Program-made: the position numbers and the translations under genes
In this document: positions 41,662 through 49,700 of the stretch, piece after piece
Position numbering within the stretch: the first letter of the stretch is position 1
Layout: the number at the start of each line of letters is the position of its first letter
Notes under the pieces: generated by a model
What the model saw: only the letters and a program-made list of their open reading frames with translations
What the model was told of the DNA's origin: nothing
Database searches by the model: none
Assembly: GCA_963823515.1 (NCBI GenBank)
Contig: CAWGMB010000006.1
Coordinates: 400,561 to 464,560, forward strand
Reading direction: 5' to 3'
Length of the DNA: 64,000 nt
Source: Miltoncostaea sp963823515
GTDB taxonomy: Bacteria; Actinomycetota; Thermoleophilia; Miltoncostaeales; Miltoncostaeaceae

Positions 41662-42027
41662 CTACGCCGGAGTCTCCTCCGGGTGGGCCGCGAGGACGAC
41701 GGCCCCGCGCTCCCCGGTGCGGACGCGGATCGACTCCTCGACGGCGAAGATGAAGATCTTCCCGTCGCCCGGCTCGCCCGTGTGGGCCAGCTCGAGGATG
41801 GCATCGATCGCCCGATCGACATCCGGGTCGTCGAGCACCAACTCCAGCTTCAGCTTGGGTCGCAGGAAGATGGTGGTCTTGGCGCCGCGGTAGCTCTCGG
41901 TGAAACCCTTCTGGCGACCCGAGCCCTTCACCTCGGTGACGCTCATGGAGGGGAGCCCCATGGTCGCCAGCCGATCGTGGATGGCCTCGAGTGCCTCGTG
42001 GCGGATGAACGCCTCGATCTTCTTCAC
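41662..42027 (-). CDS. glnK: PII-family nitrogen regulatory protein lacking the T-loop Tyr51
   Basis: Trimeric signal protein that binds ATP/ADP and 2-oxoglutarate and plugs the ammonium channel. The 121 residues start MKKIEAFIRHEALEAIHDRL, and the T-loop reads VKGSGRQKGFTESYRGAKTT. The tyrosine normally modified (Tyr51, in YRGAEY) is replaced, while Tyr46 remains. B- and C-loop regions (TGEPGDGKIFIFAVEESIRVRTGERG) are normal. Covalent uridylylation or adenylylation at Tyr51 is therefore not possible. GTG 42027 is preceded by GGGAGC and lies 10 bp after amt. Confidence 0.93.
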   Translation of the reverse strand: MKKIEAFIRHEALEAIHDRLATMGLPSMSVTEVKGSGRQKGFTESYRGAKTTIFLRPKLKLELVLDDPDVDRAIDAILELAHTGEPGDGKIFIFAVEESIRVRTGERGAVVLAAHPEETPA

Positions 42028-42037
42028 GTTCGCTCCC

Positions 42038-43480
42038 TTACGAGGCGGTGGCGGGGCTGGTGGAGGTCGCGGCGCCCGCGGGGGACGGCGCGGCCGACCG
42101 TTCTGCCGTGTCGGGCTCGGCGCCCGGCACGTCGATGAAGCGCTCCGGGTACCCGAACATCGAGTGCTCGGAGATGTCCAGACCGCGCAACTCGTCCTCC
42201 TCGCTGACACGCAGACCGACCGTGTACTTGATGGCCAGGAACGTGAGCAGTGAGGCCGTGAAGGTGAAGCCGATGGTGGCGGCGACACCGTAGAACTGCA
42301 CCCAGAGCTGGCTGGCGCTCCCACCGACGAGCAGGCCCTCCTCGCCCACGCCCAGCGACGCGGCGCGGTCGGCGGTTGCGAACAGGCCACAAGCCAGGGT
42401 GCCCCAGATGCCGGCGATGCCGTGCACCGGCAGGGCGCCGACCGGGTCGTCGATCTTGAGCTTGTCGATGCCCACCACGAGGGCCGGCACGATGACGCCC
42501 GCGACGAAGCCGATGACGACCGCGGCCCACGGGTCGATGAACGCGCACGGTGCGGTGACCGCCACGAGGCCCGCGAGGGCGCCGTTGCCCATCTGCGACA
42601 CGTCGAGCGTCCTGAAGGTGATGAGCGAGCCGATCGTGGCGCCGATGATGCCGGCCGCAGCCGCGAGGTTGGTGTTGACCGCGACGTCGGCGAAGTTGGC
42701 GCCGATCGCGTTCAGGAACGATCCCGGGTTGAAGCCCATCCAGCCGACCCAGAGGATCAGCACGCCGAGGATCATCAACGGCATGGAGTGACCGGGGATC
42801 GGCACGGCCTTGCCGTCACGGAACTTGCCGATGCGCGGACCGAGGACGAGGGTCCCGGCCAGTGCGGCGAGCGCGCCCTGGAGGTGCACGATCGAGGATC
42901 CGGCGAAGTCCTGGAAACCGTCCTGCAGGAGCCAGCCGCCGCCCCAGGTCCAGTGGGCGACGATCGGGTAGATCACGCCGGTGAAGACGATCGCGAACAG
43001 CGCATAGGCGATGAACTTGGTGCGGTCGAGCATCGCGCCGAACACGATGGCGAGGGACACGGCACAGAAGACCACCTGGAAGAAGAAGGTGACCTCGAAG
43101 TTCGTGTTGCTGTAGGCGAGCGACGCGAAGTCGACCGCGGTGTTGTTGTTGTCCAGGAACCAACCGCTCGAGCCGACGAAGTTGTTACCCGTGCCGAAGG
43201 CGAGGGCGAAACCGACGGCCCAGAACATGAGGAAGCTGATCGACACGTTGATGAGGATCTTTCCCATCACGGCGCCAGCGTTCTTCATGCGCGACAGCCC
43301 GACCTCGAGCATCGCGAATCCAGCCTGCATGAATAGAACGAGGACGGCGGCCACGAACACCAGGAGCGTGTTGATCGCGATGTCCTGGTCCGTCACGTCC
43401 TGCGCGGCGGCGAGAGCCGGAACGAGCAGCAGCATCACCGCCGCGAGCACCGGTACCAGCCGGAATGGCCTTGAACGCAT
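42038..43480 (-). CDS. amt: ammonium transporter
   Basis: A 480-residue Amt channel with a cleaved signal peptide (VMLLLVPALAAAQ) and eleven expected TM helices. Pore histidines lie in SSIVHLQGALAALAG and ALPVHGIAGIWGTLA, and the family signature region is DFAGSSIVHLQG. The C-terminal tail (DELRGLDISEHSMFGYPERF) is the segment that couples subunits and meets GlnK. AAGGAG precedes the ATG. An inverted repeat TGGGG-AA-CCCCA at 43511-43522 lies about 30 bp upstream and could be an operator. Transcribed with glnK. Confidence 0.96.
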   Translation of the reverse strand: MRSRPFRLVPVLAAVMLLLVPALAAAQDVTDQDIAINTLLVFVAAVLVLFMQAGFAMLEVGLSRMKNAGAVMGKILINVSISFLMFWAVGFALAFGTGNNFVGSSGWFLDNNNTAVDFASLAYSNTNFEVTFFFQVVFCAVSLAIVFGAMLDRTKFIAYALFAIVFTGVIYPIVAHWTWGGGWLLQDGFQDFAGSSIVHLQGALAALAGTLVLGPRIGKFRDGKAVPIPGHSMPLMILGVLILWVGWMGFNPGSFLNAIGANFADVAVNTNLAAAAGIIGATIGSLITFRTLDVSQMGNGALAGLVAVTAPCAFIDPWAAVVIGFVAGVIVPALVVGIDKLKIDDPVGALPVHGIAGIWGTLACGLFATADRAASLGVGEEGLLVGGSASQLWVQFYGVAATIGFTFTASLLTFLAIKYTVGLRVSEEDELRGLDISEHSMFGYPERFIDVPGAEPDTAERSAAPSPAGAATSTSPATAS

Positions 43481-43647
43481 CTACTCTCCTTGCGCTGGTG
43501 GAGTGGGCCTTGGGGAACCCCAGGTGCGCCCAGGCTAGGGGCACCCCCTCCGGAGCGGCTTTAGCCACAGGTATGAGAACTCGGCCTCGTGCTACTCCCC
43601 ATGCACAAGGCCCCGGCCGTGCGGGGATCGGCGGCGGCGGACCGCTC

Positions 43648-44388
43648 TCAGCAGAGCGCGCGGGCGCGGGCGAGTAGCCGAGAGGCCTCGTCGAGGAGGC
43701 CCTGGGCCCGGTACCAGGCGCCCGCGTCGGCGGCCGCCAGCGCCCGCCATCCCTCCACGCGCGGACCCATCCCGGGCAGCCCGTATCCCTCCAGCACGCC
43801 CTCCGCGACCGGCTGCGGGAGGGCGTTCGCCTCGATCAGGTAGGCGAGATCCTCGGCGGGATCCCCCATGCGCGAGAACTCCCAGTCCACGAGCCCGGGC
43901 CCGTCGGGACCCCAGACGACGTTCGCCTCCACCAGGTCGCCGTGGAGCATCCGGAACGGGATCTCGCCACACTCGATCCCGTCCGCCGCCGCGAGCGCAC
44001 GGCGGGCGAGGCCAGCGTCGGGGCCCCCCTCCAGGGCGCGCTCGGTGTCCTGGGCCCGCAGGCGGCGATACTCCCCGAGTGTCGCCGCCTGGGCCTCCCA
44101 GGTCCACAGGCCGCCGTGGCGGGCGCGACGGGTCTCGTGGGCCGTGCGCAGCACCACCCCCAGGCGGCGGGCTTCCTGCTCCGCGACGGCGCTGATCGCG
44201 CGGGGCGCCCCCGGCAGCCGGGTCAACCGCATCCAGCCCGGGCCGTGCCCGATCAGCGCCGGCGCCCACGGCGCCCCGGCCACCTGCGTCAGCGCCGCGA
44301 CCTCGCGTGCGAGGGCGTCATGGTCGCCGCGCTTGTCGACGAGGGGCGTCTCCCCCGAAACGTCGGTGAGGCGGAAGCGGGTCGACAC
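43648..44388 (-). CDS. aminoglycoside-phosphotransferase-like kinase
   Basis: A 246-residue kinase-fold protein: catalytic loop MLHGDLVEANVVW (HxD....N), metal motif LVDWEFSRMGDPAEDLAYL. The N-lobe is short (DVSGETPLVDKRGDHDALAREVAALTQV). It resembles choline/aminoglycoside kinase family members that phosphorylate small alcohols; the substrate is unknown. GTG 44388 lies 37 bp from the divergent pyruvate kinase gene. Confidence 0.82.
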   Translation of the reverse strand: MSTRFRLTDVSGETPLVDKRGDHDALAREVAALTQVAGAPWAPALIGHGPGWMRLTRLPGAPRAISAVAEQEARRLGVVLRTAHETRRARHGGLWTWEAQAATLGEYRRLRAQDTERALEGGPDAGLARRALAAADGIECGEIPFRMLHGDLVEANVVWGPDGPGLVDWEFSRMGDPAEDLAYLIEANALPQPVAEGVLEGYGLPGMGPRVEGWRALAAADAGAWYRAQGLLDEASRLLARARALC

Positions 44389-44425
44389 GCGCGAAGGGTA
44401 GACGCCGGGACGCCGGGCTGACACC

Positions 44426-45850
44426 GTGCCGCTCGTGCACGAACGCCGGACGAAGATCCTCGCGACCCTCGGCCCGTCCACCGACCCGCCCGGCATCCTC
44501 GACCAGCTCGTCGAGGCCGGGCTCGACGGAGGACGGATCAACTGCGCCCACGACACCGCCGACCGCTGGCGCGAGCGCGCCGCGGCCCTCCACGCGGCCG
44601 CCGCCCGCGCCGGGCGCCCCCTGGCGCTGCTCTTCGACCTGGCGGGCCCCAAGATGCGCCTCGGCTCGGCGGTGCGCCCGCGTCAGGTCACGCGCGGCGA
44701 GGACGTCGTGTTCTCCGTCGCCGACGACCTGCCGAGCGGCGCCGTGCCGGTTGTGTGGCCCGGGCTGGCCGACGCCGTTACCGTCGGGCGCTCGGAGATC
44801 GTGATCGGCGACGGCACGCCGCGCCTGTTCGTGACCGAGGCGCGGCCCGAGGAGGGCCTCGTGCTCGCGCGGTGCGAGCGCCCCGGGGCCATCGGCCCGC
44901 GCAAGGGGATCTTCCTCACCTACGTCCAGACGCCGACCTCGACGCTGAGCGAGCAGGACCTTGCCGATCTGGCGGTGGCCGTCGAACTCGAGGCCGACAT
45001 CGTCGCTCTCTCCTTCGTGCGCTCGGGCCAGGACGTGCGGCGGCTGCGCGGGGCGCTCGACGCCATGGGCAGCCACGCACGCGTGATCGCGAAGATCGAG
45101 AAGGTGGAGGCCGTCGAGGCGATCGACGAGATCGTCGCGGTCTCCGACGGAGTGATGGTGGCGCGCGGAGACCTCGGCGTGGAGGCCGGGGTCGCGCGCG
45201 TCCCCCTGATGCAGAAACGGGTGATCGGCCGCGCCGAACTCGATGGCAAGCTCGTGATCACCGCGACGCAGATGCTCGAATCGATGATCGCGCAGCCCGA
45301 GCCGACCCGCGCAGAGGCCACCGACATCGCGAACGCCATTCTCGACGGGACCTCGGCCGTGATGCTCTCGGCCGAGACGACGGTCGGGAAGTACCCGGTC
45401 GAGAGCGTCGCCGCGATGGCCGAGATCGCCGAGGAGGCCGAGAAGGGCCCGCTCCTCTCCCTGGTGGTGACCGCGCCGGTCGCCAACCGCTCCGAGGCGG
45501 TCATGCAGTCGGCCGTCCACCTCGCCCATCAGGTGTCGGCGGTCGCCCTGATCGTCTCGACCGTCGGCGGCGGAGCCGCGCGCGCCGCGGCCAAGTACCG
45601 CCCCCACCTCCCGGTGATCGCCCTGTCCGAGGACGAGCGCGTGCGACGCCAGCTCGCCCTGGAGTGGGGCATCGTGCCGACCTGGCTCCCGCCGCGGGTG
45701 GACACGCTGGAGAGCCACCGGTTGGCGATGATGCAGCGCGCCCAGGAGGCCGCGGGCCTGAGGTCGGGCGACGTGGTCGTCCTGGCGTACGGCCCGCCCA
45801 AGGCGGGCCCCTCCCAGACGAGCTATCTGGCGGTGCGCGAGATCCCGTGA
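44426..45850 (+). CDS. pyk: pyruvate kinase, divergent sequence
   Basis: Predicted to convert PEP and ADP to pyruvate and ATP. The 474 residues show RRTKILATLGPST, the catalytic lysine segment HARVIAKIEKVEAVEAIDEI, the metal site VSDGVMVARGDLGVE, and LVITATQMLESMIAQPEPTRAEATDIANAILDGTSAVMLSAETTVGKYPVE. Two usually invariant A-domain segments are altered: RINCAHDTADRW for RLNFSHG, and FDLAGPKMRLG for LDTKGPEIR. It may be a second, specialised isozyme or a divergent functional form. The GTG start directly precedes LVHERRTKIL. Its 3' end overlaps a convergent zinc-ribbon gene by 28 nt. Confidence 0.9.
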   Translation: MPLVHERRTKILATLGPSTDPPGILDQLVEAGLDGGRINCAHDTADRWRERAAALHAAAARAGRPLALLFDLAGPKMRLGSAVRPRQVTRGEDVVFSVADDLPSGAVPVVWPGLADAVTVGRSEIVIGDGTPRLFVTEARPEEGLVLARCERPGAIGPRKGIFLTYVQTPTSTLSEQDLADLAVAVELEADIVALSFVRSGQDVRRLRGALDAMGSHARVIAKIEKVEAVEAIDEIVAVSDGVMVARGDLGVEAGVARVPLMQKRVIGRAELDGKLVITATQMLESMIAQPEPTRAEATDIANAILDGTSAVMLSAETTVGKYPVESVAAMAEIAEEAEKGPLLSLVVTAPVANRSEAVMQSAVHLAHQVSAVALIVSTVGGGAARAAAKYRPHLPVIALSEDERVRRQLALEWGIVPTWLPPRVDTLESHRLAMMQRAQEAAGLRSGDVVVLAYGPPKAGPSQTSYLAVREIP

Positions 45851-46161
45851 GGGCGCCGGGAGGCCATCATCTGGCCGACCGCGCGCAGGGGGACGTCGGC
45901 CAGGCGGGCCAGCTCCACGGCGCCGCCGGACGGCATGCCGTGGCGGGCGAGGTGGGTGACGATCCGCTCGCGATGCTCGGCCAGGAGGCGGCATCCGGGG
46001 CAGTCGGGGCGACCGAGGTTGCGCGGCGCGCCGCAGCGGTCGCACCACCGCGCGGCCGAGATCCTGCGCGCGGGCGCCGGGAGTCCGTCATCCTGCTCGG
46101 CCGATGAGCCGACGAGGGACGAGAGGAGGTCCAGGGCTGTCGCGTTTCGGGGGAGTGCCAC
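45823..46161 (-). CDS. small zinc-ribbon + HTH-like protein
   Basis: A 112-residue protein. The middle carries two CxxC pairs (RWCDRCGAPRNLGRPDCPGCRLL), followed by a helical region (RERIVTHLARHGMPSGGAVELARLADVPLRAVGQMM) that looks like a winged-helix recognition unit. The arrangement recalls the YvyF-type flagellar-operon proteins, but no flagellar genes are near. The GTG at 46161 overlaps the divergent lipoprotein's possible start, and the 3' end overlaps pyk, so the boundaries are tight and the N-terminus is unsure. Confidence 0.6.
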   Translation of the reverse strand: MALPRNATALDLLSSLVGSSAEQDDGLPAPARRISAARWCDRCGAPRNLGRPDCPGCRLLAEHRERIVTHLARHGMPSGGAVELARLADVPLRAVGQMMASRRPHGISRTAR

Positions 46162-46547
46162 GAACCTGGACGTCGTCCGGCGCCCTGGCGGTCTTGAGTG
46201 CCGCGGTCGCCGTCTCGGCGGGGTGCGGCGGCGGCGGGCCGTCCACGACGTCCACCGCCGCGACGCCGCCGGACCGCCTGGCCGTGACGCTGAGCGGGGG
46301 CGGCGGCCCCCCCTTCCGATTCGAGCTCGAGTGCGCCGTGGCCGATCGCGGCGCGTGCACGGAGGTACTCGGCGCCGTCGCCGTCGCCGACGCCGACGAC
46401 ACCTGCGAGGCCGCCCCCGACGGGGGCGACGCGGTGATCAGGGTGACCGGCACGATCTCCGGGACGCCGGTGAGCGCGGAGATCGACCGGCGGACCGACT
46501 GCCAGATCCGCGCCTACGAGGCCATCATCGCGGGCCTCGGGCTCTGA
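46155..46547 (+). CDS. small putative lipoprotein, four-cysteine domain
   Basis: A 130-residue protein from GTG 46155 (MPRTWTSSGALAVLSAAVAVSAGC, lipobox SAGC), with a Thr/Pro linker and a domain of about 95 residues. The domain has four cysteines (ELECAVADRGACTEVLG, DTCEAAPDG, TDCQIRAYEAII), which in spacing recalls Streptomyces subtilisin-inhibitor-like proteins. That resemblance is weak. ATG 46104 is an in-frame alternative adding 17 residues. A 19-bp-stem terminator follows. Confidence 0.65.
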   Translation: MPRTWTSSGALAVLSAAVAVSAGCGGGGPSTTSTAATPPDRLAVTLSGGGGPPFRFELECAVADRGACTEVLGAVAVADADDTCEAAPDGGDAVIRVTGTISGTPVSAEIDRRTDCQIRAYEAIIAGLGL

Positions 46548-46574
46548 GCCCGAGGCCGTCGTCAGATCGGGGAT

Positions 46575-46622
46575 GCGGAACGCGCGAATCGGCGTGTTGC
46601 GAAGCCGATTCGCGCGTTCCGC
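46575..46622. terminator. bidirectional terminator, 19-bp perfect stem
   Basis: Positions 46575-46593 pair exactly with 46604-46622 across a 10-nt loop (arms beginning GCGGAACGCGCGAATCGGC). It lies between convergent genes and is the longest perfect stem in the window. Confidence 0.8.
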
Positions 46623-46641
46623 GCCGCGAGATGCGACCGGT

Positions 46642-47322
46642 TCAGGCTCTGATCCACCCGCGGAGGATCCCGGCCGCCTCCCCGAGATCGGCCGCCACCG
46701 CGTCGGCGTCCGCGAGGGAGGCCGCGTCGTGCGCGCCCGTGGTGAGCGCGACGCACCGGGCGCCCCCCGCCCGGGCGCAGGCGATGTCGCGCGGCGTGTC
46801 GCCCACGACCACCACGGCCGACGCCCCGCCCGCGCGCCCGACCGCGATCGGCACCAGGGCGTCGCGACTCTCGTGATCCGAGCCGAACGCACCCTGGCCG
46901 GGCGCGAAGTGCCCGCCGAGGCCCGCACGCGCCATCTTGTGACGCGCCAGCGCCTCGATGTTCCCGGTGAGCAGGGCGAGGACGGCGCCCTCCTCCCCCA
47001 GGCCGGCGAGGGCGGCGCCGGCGCCGGGGGCGGTGGACTGCGGCGGCGTCACGGCGTCCAGGGCGGGGAACAGCTCGGCGACCCGCGCCATCCAGGCCGG
47101 CAGCCCGCGGGTGATCTCCTCGTCGGAGCGGTCGAGGTCGCGCAGCACGAGCCGGGCGATCTCCTGGTCCGTGCGGCCCGCCGGCCGGATCGCCCTGACG
47201 TGGTCCGCGCGCGCCTCCACCCCGTAGACGTCCGCGGCCGCGCACACGAGGGCCTCGGTGTGCGCGCGGGGCGTGCCCAGCAGCAGGGTCCCGTCGATGT
47301 CGAAGAGCACCAGCACGGGCAC
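46642..47322 (-). CDS. HAD-superfamily hydrolase (phosphoglycolate-phosphatase-like)
   Basis: A 226-residue phosphatase-fold protein: motif I LVLFDIDGTLLL, a helical cap, motif II LALLTGNIEALA, Lys region ARHKMARAGL, motif III VVVVGDTPRDIACARAGGARCVAL. The GTG 47322 start leads straight into motif I. Substrate unknown; phosphoglycolate or sugar phosphates are typical. It diverges from the c-di-GMP enzyme. Confidence 0.87.
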   Translation of the reverse strand: MPVLVLFDIDGTLLLGTPRAHTEALVCAAADVYGVEARADHVRAIRPAGRTDQEIARLVLRDLDRSDEEITRGLPAWMARVAELFPALDAVTPPQSTAPGAGAALAGLGEEGAVLALLTGNIEALARHKMARAGLGGHFAPGQGAFGSDHESRDALVPIAVGRAGGASAVVVVGDTPRDIACARAGGARCVALTTGAHDAASLADADAVAADLGEAAGILRGWIRA

Positions 47323-47393
47323 GAGGATAGGCCCCCGGCGTGGCACACTTGATCCCCGCCACCCGGCCGCGGCCGCCCGGAGACCGGAGATCC

Positions 47394-49700
47394 GTGAGAC
47401 GGCGTTCCCTGACATGGCTTGGCGCCGCGGTCATTGCGGCGATCCTCGTCGCGACCGTCCTCGCGACCGCCGCCGCGATCCACGACGTCCGCCGCGAGTC
47501 ACGCGACAACCGCGCGGCCATCGCCGGGCCCGCCACCCGCGCCCTCGCGGCCGACGTTGACCGCTCGGCCGCCAGCCTCGAGGACCTGCGGGCCCTCTTC
47601 GAGTCGTCGGACGGCGTGACCGCCGCCGACTTCGCGAGGTTCACGGCGACGTCGCTGCACCGCCAGCCGTCGCTCGACCACCTCAGGTGGGTGCCGCTCG
47701 ACGGCGGGTCGCCCCGCGCCGCGGGACGACCCGGAGGCTTCGCGGTCACCGACGTGATGGCCGACACGCGCGCGCGCCCGGTGCTGGAGGAGGCCCGTGA
47801 CACGGCGGTGCCGTTGATGACGGCCCCCTTTGCCGCGCCCGACGGCGAGCGGGTGGTGATGATGGTGGCCGCCGTCTACCGCCGAGGCGAGCGGATCGCG
47901 ACGGTGGCGGAGAGGCGCGGCGCCCTGCGCGGCTACGTCACGGCGGTGTCGCGACTGAGCGCCCTGGGCGAGGCCACGCAGGAGGACCTGCCCGCGGGCG
48001 CGCGCATCCACGTGAGCGACGGCGACGCCGTCGTCATCGGCGACGGGACCGGCGAAGACGCCGGCGGCGTCATCGACGTCGCGGGCCGCAGATGGAACGT
48101 CGCGCTGGCCGGGGTCGTTGGGACGAGCACGGCGCTCCCGATCGCGGTCGCGGTCGCCGGCCTCCTGCTCGCGGCCGTGGTCGCCCTGATGTTCGTCGAG
48201 TCGGCCGGGCGCGAGCGCGACGTGCGCGACGAGCTGGCGCGCCTGCGCGTGCGCCACGACCTGATCCTGGCGTCCGCCGCGGACGGGATCGTCGGCGTCA
48301 ACGGCTCCGGGCACGCCGGCTTCGTGAACCCGGCCGCTGCCCGCATGCTGGGATGGAGCGTGGACGAGCTCACCGGGCGACCGGTCGACGACGCCCTCGT
48401 GCCGCCGCTGTCGGAGGCGCTGCGCGAGGGGCGCGCGCGCTCGGGCGAGGAGACCATGCGCCGCCGCGACGGATCGACCTTCCCAGGCGAGTTCACGGCG
48501 ACCCCGATCACCGCCGGGGAGGGCGGCGTCGTCGTGACCTTCCGCGACGTCACCGAGCGCAAGCGCCTCGAGGCCCAGACGCTCGAGAGCCTGGCCGCCG
48601 CCGAGGTGCTCGCCGCCGTCAACCCCCTCACCGGCCTCGCGAACCACCGGACCTTCCACGAGCGCCTGTCGGCCGAGGTGGAGCGCGCGCGACGGCTGGG
48701 CCGCGGCCTCTCGCTCGTGCTCATGGACCTGGACCACTTCAAGCGGGTCAACGACCTGCACGGCCACCAGATGGGCGACCGGGTGCTCGAGCGGGCCGCA
48801 CGGGTCTTCGAGAGCGAGACCCGCACCGGCGAGCTGGTGGCGCGGGTCGGGGGCGAGGAGTTCGCGATGATCCTTCCGGAGGCCGACGCGGACGAGGCCT
48901 TCCGGGCCGCCGAGCGGATCCGCCGGGCGGTCGCGTCCGCCGCGTTCCCCGCGGTCGGCTCGATGACGATGTCCGCCGGGGTCTGCGACCTCGCCCACGG
49001 GCCCGACGCGGACACCCTCTACCGCCTCGCGGACGACGCCCTCTACTGGGCCAAGCACGGCGGCCGCGACATGGTGCTGCGCTACACGCCCGACGCCGTC
49101 ACGTCGCTCTCCGCGCGCGAGCAGGCCGAGCGCCTGGAACGCCAGCAGGCCCTGGTCAGCATCCGGCTCCTGGCGCGCGTGGTCGACGCCAAGGACCCGT
49201 CCACGCGACGCCACTCCGAGCGTGTCGCCGACCTGTGCGCCGAGCTGGCCGAGGGGCTCGGGTGGGCGCCCGAGCGCGCGTCCCTACTGCGGGAGGCCGG
49301 GCTGGTCCACGACGTGGGCAAGATCGGGATCCCCGACGCCATCCTCTTCACGCCCGGCCCCCTCACCCCGGAGGAATACGAGACGGTCAAGGGCCATGCC
49401 GACCTCGGCGCCCGGATCGTGCGCGAGGCGCTGAGCGAGGAGCAGATCGGCTGGGTGAGAAGCCATCACGAACGCTGGGACGGGAAGGGGTATCCTGACC
49501 GCCTGACGGCGGAGGAATGCCCCGAGGGTGCCCGCATCATGGCCCTCGCCGACGCCTGGGATGTCATGACCTCGGAGCGCCCCTACACGACCGTGCCCTC
49601 TTCTCCGGCCGATGCGATCCTCGAATGCCGCGCCCACGCGGGCAGCCAGTTCTGGCCGCCCGCGGTCAACGTGCTGGCCCGGATCAAGGGAGGCGCGTGA
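47394..49700 (+). CDS. membrane sensor with CHASE-like, PAS, GGDEF and HD-GYP domains
   Basis: Bifunctional c-di-GMP protein, 768 aa. TM1 (LGAAVIAAILVATVLATAAAI) is followed by a CHASE-type extracellular sensor (about 45-245, with SLHRQPSLDHLRWVPLDGG) and TM2 (VAVAGLLLAAVVALMFV). PAS is next (GIVGVNGSGHAGFVNPAAARMLGWSVDELTGRPV), then GGDEF (NPLTGLANHRTFHERL, LMDLDHFKRVNDLHGHQMGDRVL, RVGGEEFAMILPE). HD-GYP ends the protein (TRRHSERVADLCAELAEGLG, LVHDVGKIGIPD, SHHERWDGKGYPD). Both active sites look intact. GTG 47394 is chosen for GGAG 5 nt upstream; GTG 47340 is an alternative. Its stop overlaps the next gene's start. Confidence 0.93.
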   Translation: MRRRSLTWLGAAVIAAILVATVLATAAAIHDVRRESRDNRAAIAGPATRALAADVDRSAASLEDLRALFESSDGVTAADFARFTATSLHRQPSLDHLRWVPLDGGSPRAAGRPGGFAVTDVMADTRARPVLEEARDTAVPLMTAPFAAPDGERVVMMVAAVYRRGERIATVAERRGALRGYVTAVSRLSALGEATQEDLPAGARIHVSDGDAVVIGDGTGEDAGGVIDVAGRRWNVALAGVVGTSTALPIAVAVAGLLLAAVVALMFVESAGRERDVRDELARLRVRHDLILASAADGIVGVNGSGHAGFVNPAAARMLGWSVDELTGRPVDDALVPPLSEALREGRARSGEETMRRRDGSTFPGEFTATPITAGEGGVVVTFRDVTERKRLEAQTLESLAAAEVLAAVNPLTGLANHRTFHERLSAEVERARRLGRGLSLVLMDLDHFKRVNDLHGHQMGDRVLERAARVFESETRTGELVARVGGEEFAMILPEADADEAFRAAERIRRAVASAAFPAVGSMTMSAGVCDLAHGPDADTLYRLADDALYWAKHGGRDMVLRYTPDAVTSLSAREQAERLERQQALVSIRLLARVVDAKDPSTRRHSERVADLCAELAEGLGWAPERASLLREAGLVHDVGKIGIPDAILFTPGPLTPEEYETVKGHADLGARIVREALSEEQIGWVRSHHERWDGKGYPDRLTAEECPEGARIMALADAWDVMTSERPYTTVPSSPADAILECRAHAGSQFWPPAVNVLARIKGGA

